Shown in pieces: positions 20,374 through 29,200 of a stretch of 36,732 bases of DNA (positions are counted from its first letter, which is position 1; each line of letters begins with the position of its first letter). The DNA comes from Bacteroidota bacterium (GTDB lineage Bacteria; Bacteroidota; Bacteroidia; Bacteroidales; Paludibacteraceae). A program made the translations under genes and the position numbers. The notes under the pieces were generated by a model that ran no database searches, was not told where the DNA came from, and worked only from the letters and a program-made list of their open reading frames with translations. The DNA is taken from positions 1 to 36,732 of the forward strand of contig JAUZOL010000015.1 in assembly GCA_030706455.1 (NCBI GenBank), read 5' to 3'.

Positions 20374-20434
20374 AAAAGAAAGGAAAGAGTAGCCATTCCA
20401 AACCTTTGTTACGGCTATCTTTCCCTTCTTTTTT
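20374..20434 (-). terminator. Intrinsic terminator after susD
   Basis: A long hairpin of about 20 base pairs (arms about 20374-20394 and 20413-20432) has one bulge and one G-U pair in the minus-strand RNA, and a loop of about 18 nt. It lies about 55 bp after the susD stop codon. The minus-strand RNA ends in UUUCUUUU; on the plus strand a run of seven T also follows, so it could work both ways, but no plus-strand gene approaches it. Confidence 0.7.
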
Positions 20435-20488
20435 TAAGTGTCAAGTAAACATTTCTGTTTCCAAAAAACGTTCTATAAATATTTACGA

Positions 20489-22309
20489 TTATTTATAAGC
20501 TGCATTTTGGTCACACAATGGGTTCTTCATCAACTCGTCAGTTGGAATTGGCATATCCATTTTCTTGATATCGAAATCAAAGTCACGATATGTGTGATAG
20601 TCATCCCATACTAAAGGATCATCATTTTTATGACCTACCCCTTTAGGATAATTGTGAGTAATATGATCTTCGATATAGCCTGAACGGATTAGATCCGGAG
20701 CTAAACACCATTCTGCATTAAATTCTCTACGACGTTCTTCGCCTAAAGCTACCAACCAAACCGGAGATGAGAAACCCTTCTGAGATTTCAATTGGGTATA
20801 ATAAGTCTTAGCATCCGGTACAGTAACCGCAGCTGTATTGAACGGAAGTGGATAACTGGTCAATGCTGGTGCTTTAAAGAATGTAGCAAGCTGATTAAAA
20901 TAGGGAAGATATGTAGAGGTCAATTCATCTGCATGACCAACTTCCAAATTACCCCACGCACGATCACGAATTTGCTTAACGATATCCCAAGCTGTTGCAT
21001 CATCTGCATTCACACGGAATAAGCATTCTGCATAGTCTAACAATACATTAGCATAACGTTTGTAATAAATCTGCTGTGCACCCCATGGAGCCACGTAATT
21101 TGAGCGGGTAGAACGCCAGTATTTATTTGTCCAAACTGCAGGAGCAGCTTCTCCATTCATGTTATAATGATAATGAGTATTCAAATGATCACCAGGGTCA
21201 AGGCTTTGTTGCAAATAAGGATGGTAACCGTAGTTGGTTGTTGATTTCAAGGCCGGATCGATGTTAGCAACAGGGGCTGTTACAGCAGATGCCTCACGAC
21301 GTTTGTCCCCCGATTCATAACAACTCCACCATTCCCAAGAGAGATACAATGTGCCCCATCCACCAAGAGCAGGACAGGCTGTAAACTGTACCATCCAGTT
21401 ATGAGCCTGTGACAGGTTAGACCATTGGTTCCATTGTGAGCCTTCGTCAAGAACTTCTTCCCAAATACACTCTTTTGTCCAAACAGCTCCCGGATCAAAC
21501 AACGTAGTGAATGATCTATTCAATTCGTATTTTTTACTATCAATTACTTGTTTTAATGCTGCAGCTGCTAATGCATAGTTTGCTGTAGCTTCAGTCGGAA
21601 CTTTATATGCTTTCCACATGTATGCTTCTCCAAGGAATGAAAGAGCAAAACCTTTGGTAATACGGCCATATTGACCATCCATTGGATCCCAGTCAAGTTC
21701 ATCAGCGGCAATTTTCAAGTCGTCAATAATGAAATTCCACATTTCATTATAATCTTTTGCACGGGCTTTTGCCGGTGTGTTAATGTAGTCTTCACCGGTA
21801 GCCAACATAGGTACGCGACCAAACGCCTTTGCCAGCCACATGTAAAAGAACGCACGAATACCACGTGCCTGACCATCCAAAGACTTTTTTAAAGCAGGCG
21901 TAATAGTATTTGGATCTGACTTTGCAAGACCGGCAAGAAAATCATTACAACGAGTAATTGCGTTGTAAGCATGTTTCCAACCTGACAATAACTCAGGACT
22001 ACCTGCTGTCCATTTCTGTTGGTTCCAGTCCTTATCCCAACCTGTTGCCTGTGTATCCATTGTAGGGTGGCCACCGATAAACAAGTTCGGCTTGATACCC
22101 CAGTCTCCGTCAGTTGCATCAGGCAGCATCATTGTGTAACATCCAACAAGTCCTCCCTTAGCATTATCCACTGTTTTAAACATCTGATCAGCAGCCAAAA
22201 TAGTAGTCTGATCTATCTTTAAAAAGTCCTTACTATCACAGGAGTTCATTCCAATAAGGAATAAAGCACCAATAAGGGTGAAATATAATATTTTTGAAAT
22301 TTTTTTCAT
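20489..22309 (-). CDS. SusD/RagB family outer-membrane glycan-binding lipoprotein
   Basis: The protein has 606 residues from the ATG at 22309. It opens with a lipoprotein signal (MKKISKILYFTLIGALFLIGMNSC, lipidated Cys24) followed by DSKDF. SusD landmarks follow: FLKIDQTTILAADQMFKTVDNAKGGLVGCYTMM, then the helical TPR-like core (HAYNAITRCNDFL, ARGIRAFFYMWLAKAFGRVP, AKARAKDYNEMWNFIIDDL), and the C-terminal ALGEERRREFNAEW with DLIRSGY. It is the surface lid of the SusC transporter encoded just upstream (27-bp gap) and would bind xylan oligosaccharides. The frame extends nine codons upstream to 22336 without signal-peptide character, so I use the inner start. Confidence 0.94.
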   Translation of the reverse strand: MKKISKILYFTLIGALFLIGMNSCDSKDFLKIDQTTILAADQMFKTVDNAKGGLVGCYTMMLPDATDGDWGIKPNLFIGGHPTMDTQATGWDKDWNQQKWTAGSPELLSGWKHAYNAITRCNDFLAGLAKSDPNTITPALKKSLDGQARGIRAFFYMWLAKAFGRVPMLATGEDYINTPAKARAKDYNEMWNFIIDDLKIAADELDWDPMDGQYGRITKGFALSFLGEAYMWKAYKVPTEATANYALAAAALKQVIDSKKYELNRSFTTLFDPGAVWTKECIWEEVLDEGSQWNQWSNLSQAHNWMVQFTACPALGGWGTLYLSWEWWSCYESGDKRREASAVTAPVANIDPALKSTTNYGYHPYLQQSLDPGDHLNTHYHYNMNGEAAPAVWTNKYWRSTRSNYVAPWGAQQIYYKRYANVLLDYAECLFRVNADDATAWDIVKQIRDRAWGNLEVGHADELTSTYLPYFNQLATFFKAPALTSYPLPFNTAAVTVPDAKTYYTQLKSQKGFSSPVWLVALGEERRREFNAEWCLAPDLIRSGYIEDHITHNYPKGVGHKNDDPLVWDDYHTYRDFDFDIKKMDMPIPTDELMKNPLCDQNAAYK

Positions 22310-22336
22310 AACGCTTATTGTATTTATGTATAACAA

Positions 22337-25300
22337 TTAGAATTGGACATTCAAACCTAAAGAATAAACACGTGGCATAGGATAACGGCCTGTGTCTAAC
22401 CCTGTATAGAGAACGCTACCTTGTCCGGCTTCCGGATCACCATATTTGTTATAGGATGAGATGCAAAGTACGTTTTGAATAGACGCGTTAACACGCATAC
22501 TCTGGAGACGAAGAGCTTTCAACACTTTCTTATCGAAACTATAACCCAATTGAATTGTTCCAATTTTGAAGTAATCGCCATCTTTAAGCCATGCATCAGA
22601 ACCGCGCATGTTGTAGTTCTTATCAAGGAATGACAATCTTGTATAGGTACCATTGGTATTTGTAGAAGTCCACGCATTTTTAGCAACTTCATTCAAAATA
22701 TTCGGTGTAGTACCATTATCACTCGGGAACATGTTCGTTAAAGTCATAGCAGAATAAGAATAGATTTGTGCCCCGGACACACCATATCCGTATACCATCA
22801 TATCAAAATTCTTATACGAAGCGGTGATGGTCAATCCATAGTTAAGTTTTGGGAATCCATTACCCAGAACAGTCATATCCTTTTCATCAAGGAACCCATC
22901 ACCATTCAAATCTTTAAATTTATAATCACCGGGAACAGTAGCTGAACCATTGTTGTATCCGGCTGAGTGTCCGGCTGCTTTAGCTTTTGCGTTATCAGCA
23001 TCGATCTCTGCCTGATTTTTATAGATATGATCTACCTTGTAACCATAGAAAGAACCTACGGCATATCCGTCACGCATAATAGAGTGGTTGTTCCAGTGTG
23101 TTCCGGAAGGTGCACCTATTGCACCCTGGTTAGAACCATCGCCAGAAGCGTCTGTGTTTTGATAGAATATATCGTTTCCAAGATTTTTAATTTTGTTTTT
23201 AATGCTTGAGCCCGTCACCGTAGCTCCGATATTCCAATCTTTATTCAATTGTTTCTTATAATTAATGCTGAATTCGATACCTTTATTGCTAATTCCACCC
23301 AAGTTTGTATACACTTTTTCGTAACCTGATGATGGACGGATGTACAAATTATTCAACAAATCTTTAGCGTCGCGGGTAAAATAATCCACCGTTATATTCA
23401 AATTGTTATTTAACAATCCAAGGTCAATACCGATATTTTTTTGTTCATTCGTTTCCCACTTCAACTTAGGATCAACCAATGTTTTAGCTGTACCAACGAC
23501 TGTAACTTTCGAAGAAGATCCGGCACCTAAAACTCCGTTTTGGGGATAAAAATTATACATAATATTAGATGATGTTAATGCAGGTGTGGCAAAATCACTA
23601 TTCATATTACCTGCATTTCCGGTTTGTCCCCATCCCAAGCGAAGTTTAAGGTTGCTGATAGCTGGGAAGTTTTTCATGAAATCTTCTTCCGAAATACGCC
23701 ATGCAGCAGCTGCCGAAGGGAAAGTTCCCCATGTGTTATCTGGTCCAAATCTCGAAGAACCATCCCGACGAATAGTACCGGTTAAAATATAACGATCCTT
23801 CAAGCTATATTGCATACGACCAAAGTAAGATAGATTATGAACGTCCAAATTATAAGCCCCATCACCAGTTCTTGCAGTAGCAAGATTAGTCAAAGAGATA
23901 GAACGGATGTTATCGCCCGGAAAATCATTACCGGAAGCGTTACTCCAGTTACCGAATTCTTTGCTTACAGAATTACCAGCCATAAGAGTCAAATTATGAA
24001 TAGCATTCTTCCAGTTGTAAGTCAAATAACTTTCAATCTGAGTTGTATTATAGTTACTGTTGTTGATACCCAGATTATATTTTGTATCATAGTTAACCAA
24101 TGTAACCTGTGTTATACCATCAGGCATGTAACGTTTTTTATTACCCCAGAAGTTATACCAGTTATTTGCAGAAAAATTATATGATCCTACAGTTTTAAAT
24201 GTCAACCCTTTCATCAATTTAATATTGGCATAAGCACTGATAATTGTCTGGTTACGCTTTGTTTTTCCAGTTTGCTCCATCTGCTCAGCTACAATATTAT
24301 TGCCCAAATTACCATCGTACACACTTGTTCCCTGCATTGGTGTACCATAAGTTCCATTTGCATTTTTTACATTCGGGCTTACATAGGCACCAGTCGAGGG
24401 ATCAATATAATCCATCGTGGGACATAAGAAAGCCCAGTCGCGGATAGAAGATAGGTTACCATTGTTACCAATACCTGCATTGTTACCATAAGATTCGCTA
24501 TGAATAAAATTGATATCACCACCAATTTCAAGGAAATCTGCTACCTTAGTTACGGTACTAGCACGTCCGGTTAAACGTTTAGCATTTGAATTAATAACAA
24601 TACCGTCATGATTCAAATAACTTAAAGAGAAGTATTGTTGAGTTTTTTCTGTTCCTCCCTGTGCTGAAAGAGTATATTGTTGTCTGAGGGCAGGACGTGT
24701 CATTTCTTTTTGCCAGTCGATGGTCTTTCTTTTGCCATCATACTGAGCAGAAAAAATTTGATTTACAAGATTATTCCCATCGTTAACACGTGCTTGACGA
24801 ATATTTCTTGCATACTGGTCAGCATCACCTACATCCAGTTTTTTAGCCAGATTCTGAATACCGTAGTCCGCTGTAAAAGTAATGTGTGCAGAACCTACCG
24901 AGCCATGTTTGGTTGTAATCATAACAACACCATTGGCACCAGCAGAACCGTAGATAGCAGTTGCAGAAGCATCTTTCAAAATTTCCATGCTTTCTACATC
25001 ACTTGGGTTAAGGAAGTTGGCATCTTTACCAACAACAACTCCATCAATTACATACAACGGTTTGGAATCACCATTAATAGTGGCGACACCACGGATTTGA
25101 ATAGCGCTGTTTGCATCAGGAGAACCGTCTTGTGCTGAAATTACAACACCCGCAGCCATACCCTTCATACCTTGAACGATATTGGTCGGAACTTTCCTCA
25201 TCATTTCTTCTTTATTCACAGAAACTACCGAACCTGAGATGTCGCTTTTTTTGGATGTACCATACCCAACAACAACAACTTCGTCCAATTGTTTTTTATC

Positions 25301-25654
25301 TTCTAATAAAACAATCTTCAGATTCTGACTTTTTGAGTTAATGGCAACTTCCTGTTGCAACATCCCAATATAAGAAACAATAAGAGTTTGATTTTGATCT
25401 GAAACAGAAAGGGTAAATTGACCATTTACATCTGTCACAGTTCCCTGTGAGGTATTGCCTTTGACAATAACGGCGGCTCCAATCAAAGGTTCTTGTTTTG
25501 AGTCGGTAACAACCCCTTTGACTATGTGTTTGTTTTGAGCATATGTGCATATGCTCACGGATAACATCATCAAAATCCAAATTTTTTTCAGGAACAATTT
25601 CGTTCTAAACTGTAGAAAGAAACTAATTGATGAAATCTCACAATTTTTCTTCAT
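22337..25654 (-). CDS. SusC/RagA family TonB-dependent outer-membrane transporter
   Basis: The protein has 1,105 residues from the ATG at 25654 (another in-frame ATG is at 25690). The signal peptide is unusually long, about 40 residues, with a charged n-region before KKIWILMMLSVSICTYAQ. Next are the carboxypeptidase-D-like regulatory domain (about 43-118, VKGVVTDSKQEPLIGAAVIVKG), the TonB-box region (LDEVVVVGYGTSKKSDISGSV, 123-143), the plug (about 145-250, with RGVATINGDSKPLYVIDGVVV and SATAIYGSAGANGVVMITTK) and the 22-strand barrel ending in SLGLNVQF with a terminal Phe. It forms the transport complex with the adjacent SusD and should import oligosaccharides across the outer membrane. Upstream lies a 579-bp gap after the HTCS gene, suggesting a regulated promoter. 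Confidence 0.95.
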   Translation of the reverse strand: MKKNCEISSISFFLQFRTKLFLKKIWILMMLSVSICTYAQNKHIVKGVVTDSKQEPLIGAAVIVKGNTSQGTVTDVNGQFTLSVSDQNQTLIVSYIGMLQQEVAINSKSQNLKIVLLEDKKQLDEVVVVGYGTSKKSDISGSVVSVNKEEMMRKVPTNIVQGMKGMAAGVVISAQDGSPDANSAIQIRGVATINGDSKPLYVIDGVVVGKDANFLNPSDVESMEILKDASATAIYGSAGANGVVMITTKHGSVGSAHITFTADYGIQNLAKKLDVGDADQYARNIRQARVNDGNNLVNQIFSAQYDGKRKTIDWQKEMTRPALRQQYTLSAQGGTEKTQQYFSLSYLNHDGIVINSNAKRLTGRASTVTKVADFLEIGGDINFIHSESYGNNAGIGNNGNLSSIRDWAFLCPTMDYIDPSTGAYVSPNVKNANGTYGTPMQGTSVYDGNLGNNIVAEQMEQTGKTKRNQTIISAYANIKLMKGLTFKTVGSYNFSANNWYNFWGNKKRYMPDGITQVTLVNYDTKYNLGINNSNYNTTQIESYLTYNWKNAIHNLTLMAGNSVSKEFGNWSNASGNDFPGDNIRSISLTNLATARTGDGAYNLDVHNLSYFGRMQYSLKDRYILTGTIRRDGSSRFGPDNTWGTFPSAAAAWRISEEDFMKNFPAISNLKLRLGWGQTGNAGNMNSDFATPALTSSNIMYNFYPQNGVLGAGSSSKVTVVGTAKTLVDPKLKWETNEQKNIGIDLGLLNNNLNITVDYFTRDAKDLLNNLYIRPSSGYEKVYTNLGGISNKGIEFSINYKKQLNKDWNIGATVTGSSIKNKIKNLGNDIFYQNTDASGDGSNQGAIGAPSGTHWNNHSIMRDGYAVGSFYGYKVDHIYKNQAEIDADNAKAKAAGHSAGYNNGSATVPGDYKFKDLNGDGFLDEKDMTVLGNGFPKLNYGLTITASYKNFDMMVYGYGVSGAQIYSYSAMTLTNMFPSDNGTTPNILNEVAKNAWTSTNTNGTYTRLSFLDKNYNMRGSDAWLKDGDYFKIGTIQLGYSFDKKVLKALRLQSMRVNASIQNVLCISSYNKYGDPEAGQGSVLYTGLDTGRYPMPRVYSLGLNVQF

Positions 25655-25731
25655 TGCATTAGAAATTAAATAGGTTAATAACTCTACCACTAAGGTGATG
25701 ATGGTAGTATAAACTGGTTTTTCTTGCGTTT

Positions 25732-25759
25732 ATAGCCTTAACTATCAAACTAAGGCTAT
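25732..25759 (-). repeat. Inverted repeat in the susC leader
   Basis: Perfect nine-base arms (ATAGCCTTA at 25732-25740 and TAAGGCTAT at 25751-25759) are separated by 10 nt, ending 78 nt upstream of the susC start codon. It could be an RNA hairpin in the leader or a protein-binding dyad. The minus strand repeats AGTTAAG on both sides. Confidence 0.55.
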
Positions 25760-25893
25760 GGCTTAACTGTCATTGTACATCATGCTTTTCAATTTAATCT
25801 TGGTTAACAACTACTGATAAATAATTATCTCTATATCTATTTATCTTTTATCATACATGAATTTCACACTGTCATCAAAACAAAGAACTCATC

Positions 25894-25926
25894 CCCTGAT
25901 TTATTTGGTTCAATTTAAATACAGGG
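25894..25926 (-). repeat. Imperfect dyad upstream of susC
   Basis: CCCTGATTTA (25894-25903) is complementary to TAAATACAGGG (25916-25926) with a single bulged base, around 12 nt. It lies about 240 bp before the susC start codon. An HTCS operator is one possibility, an RNA structure another. Confidence 0.35.
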
Positions 25927-26233
25927 AATAACAAACTTTACGCAAAAATTCATGGCACCAAAATCGCAATCCTATAAAAAAACAATAACAAAAACGGATA
26001 AATCATCATTTAACTCGTAACATACAGGATGCAAAAATGGGATTTTAAATTATATTAAACATGCAAATTTGGATATTTATATTTTAAATTTGAATAAAAG
26101 CCCATATCAAACATAAATCTAACCACAACGCCCCCCACACACAAATCCAATTCACATTACTATTATTCAGCCGATTAAAAAAGTCACAAAGCTCAAACAA
26201 CAGACCAATTTCTATACAATACAAAAAAAGGCT

Positions 26234-29200
26234 CTATGCATCTAAAATATCTGTAGGTGATTTGCCGAAATGTTTCTTAAACACTGTACTAAAATATCCG
26301 GCACTAGCAAAACCTGTAAGTTCACTCACCTCCGTAATTGAATATTTTCTGGATTTTAAAAGTTCTATTGCATAGTTCAATCGGATACTCTTAATGAATT
26401 CGTTCGGTGATTGATCGGTTAAAGTTTTTAACTTTTTATATAATAGAGAAGCACTCACATTCATTGCTGAAGCAAACTCCTCTTTGCCGAATTCCGTTTT
26501 TTCAAGATTCGCTCGTACAACCGACAAAGCTTTTTTTACAAACTGATCGTTATTCTTGTTTTCAAAAATTTGTTCTTCGCTGCCATCTCCGTCTATCATT
26601 TTCAGGGCTTTTTCCCTAACATTCACCCGATTCCGCACTATAGATTTTATACGTTGCTGCAAAATGGAGACATCGAATGGCTTTGTCAAATAATCATCAG
26701 CACCTAAGCCTAAACCGTGAAGTTGATCAGCTTGTTCCGATAGTGCTGTCAATAAAATAACCGGGACATGAGACGTCTGAAATGTTGATTTAATTAAAGA
26801 GCACAATTCAAAGCCATTCATAATCGGCATCATAATATCTGAAACTACCAGATCGGGTATCTCTTTCTGAATTATTTCCCAAGCTATCTGGCCATTCTCA
26901 GCAGCATGTACCTCAAACTCATTTCCGAGAGCAAAAAGAAGAAAGTTTCTAAGATCGCTATTGTCTTCCACTACTAGTAACTTCATTCTCTTGTGACTGT
27001 CGTCCGGTACCTGATCTGAAATTGGCAAATCGGGGTGTTCTACAGAAAAATCACTTTCTTGTTGACTTGAGGTTAACTTAATTATCTGGCTGTTATTTTC
27101 AACGTCTTTGTAAGGAATGACGATTTTAAAGCAAGATCCAACGTTCTCCTTACTTGAACAACTTATTTCACCTCCATGTAACAAAACATAGTTTTTTGCA
27201 ATCATTAAACCGATCCCCGATCCAATAACTTTGGCATTAACCGCATTGTCTCCTCTATAAAATTCATTAAACAGACTCTGCTGCGCTTTCTCACTAATGC
27301 CAATTCCCTGATCAATAACATCTAGCGTCCAGTTCTCAGGCGTACAATCTAAATTCAAAGTTACCCGGCTTTTAGGATGCGAATATTTAATCGCATTTGA
27401 AATCAGATTCCCAAGCACCTTCTCCATCATTGTCTCATCAATCCCTGAATTATACGCCGGCACATTCGTGTTAAATATAAGTTCTATGTTTTTTGATTGA
27501 GCATACGATTCAAACATCATTTTCTGAAGTTGAATCATATTGACAATATCAACATCACAAAGAGAAAGGTGCTCTTTACCGACATCAAGTTTTTGAAAAT
27601 CCATTATTTGAGTAACAACTCGCGATAACCGTTTTGATTGTTCCGACGCTAATCGAAGATAATACTTCCCAGCCTCCGAAATCGTAACATCTTTATTCAG
27701 CTCCTCTATTGGAGCTTTTATCAACGTAAGTGTAGTACGGATCTCATGAGCTGTATTAGCAAAAAATTGAACCTTTTCTTCTACATGTAATTTTTTAATA
27801 TGTTCAATATAGTATTTTGACAATATATATATTACGCCGGCTACTATCAAAAGCATCAGTAATACAAACCACCACCTTGCCCATACAGGAGGGACAATAC
27901 GTATGTTTATCGATCGTTCTGTAATTACGTGGTCCACTGAATTGTCATACAATCGGATTCTCAAAACATAGCTTCCGCTAGGTAGATTGGTATAGGTTAT
28001 TATCTTTTGGCTATTGGGCTGGCTCCAGGTTTTATCAAATCCCTCTAACTGATATGAATATTTGGAATCTGAAGTATTTTGTCCTAAAGCTAACAATTCA
28101 AGTGAAAATGTATTCTGTCTATAATTCAACTTAATCTCAGCCAGACTATCCAGAGGACACTTCAATTTAAAGGTCGGATCATCCTTTATAGAAACCCCTG
28201 AAATGGTAAGATCTTGCAAATATAAGCTGGCTTTTGATACGACATTTCTAATCGCAGCAGGACTAAACATCACTGCACCATTATTAGTTCCCCAAATCAA
28301 GCTTCCGTTCCTGAGTTGACACTGTGCATTAATATTATAAGAAGCCCTGCTTAGCGACAGATGAGATGAATAGGTAGTTACACTATAATTTTTAGGATTA
28401 AACTTACATAGTCCCGCTTCTGTTCCTATCCAAAAGCAATCACCAATTTTCATTATACCATTAATGAAATTAGAAGGCAAACCCGACGTTGTGGTAATTT
28501 TCTCAATTTTCTTTGTCGCCAAATTGAATCTTATCAAGCCATCACCACGAGTTGTTACCCAGGCCTCTCCGTTTGAAATTGTCATCCCTTGCGCCAAGAA
28601 TCCCTGCTTCAAAATTGATTCCGCTCCGGTTTTCTTATCCAAAGAACATAACCCGTAAGAACATGCGAGCAGCATAGTACCATGCTTATATTCCACAAAC
28701 GCAGACACTGGTTGCTCCGGATAAATTCGAAAGCGATTTTCTTTTACAATATAACAGGCTATATTTCCTCCTGATCCTCCTATCCAAAGGTCTCCATCAG
28801 AATCCTTATAAATGTCATGAATAAAATTATTGACAAATGGAGATTTTCCTGTATTTTGGCCGTAATGAGCTAATTCACGACCCGAAGTTCCATTCAAAAC
28901 ATAAACACCCGAAGCATATGTACCTGCCCAAATGTTTCCTTTGTTATCCTCGCATAACGCCAGAAAAACCTGTGCTTGTTTTCTCTCGTTATGATAATAG
29001 GTGGCCCAATGGTTAGAACGAACATCCCATTTTGAAATTCCATTGTTGGTAGCAAACCAAAGATTACCTCTTGAATCTTCAATTATTTTGTTGATGAAAT
29101 TATTGCACAAAGAGTTCGCGTTATTCACCGAATGTGAAACTTGAGTTACAAGCGATGGTCTTTGATCAAAAAATGAAATCCCGCCACTATATGTAGCCGT

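Larger units (their letters stand above)
19910..20488. other. 579-bp gap between susD and GH8: terminators, candidate small RNA, promoter
   Basis: No supported gene lies here. Read on the minus strand it holds, in order, the susD terminator (20374-20434), a TAnnTTTG-like element (20248-20255), small stem-loops (20197-20219 and 20185-20199), a second intrinsic terminator (19994-20022) and a promoter-like element for GH8 (19927-19934). A trace of codons (NEQVESEIEIQFLKLQ..., about 20240 to 20120) looks like protein sequence but has no start codon, is stopped by TGA and would need a frame change to go on, so I do not call a gene. Confidence 0.6.
25655..26233 (-). promoter_or_regulatory. Upstream regulatory region of susC
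   Basis: A 579-bp A/T-rich gap between the HTCS stop codon and susC. It holds a leader stem-loop (25732-25759), an imperfect 33-bp dyad (25894-25926), and a TATGTTTG element on the minus strand (26108-26115) that matches TAnnTTTG but would give a leader of about 450 nt. A near match, TTAGTTTG, lies in the loop of the first hairpin (25746-25753). No clear -33 box and no terminator after the HTCS gene was seen. HTCS-controlled susC promoters sit in such gaps, so the operator is expected here. Confidence 0.5.
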
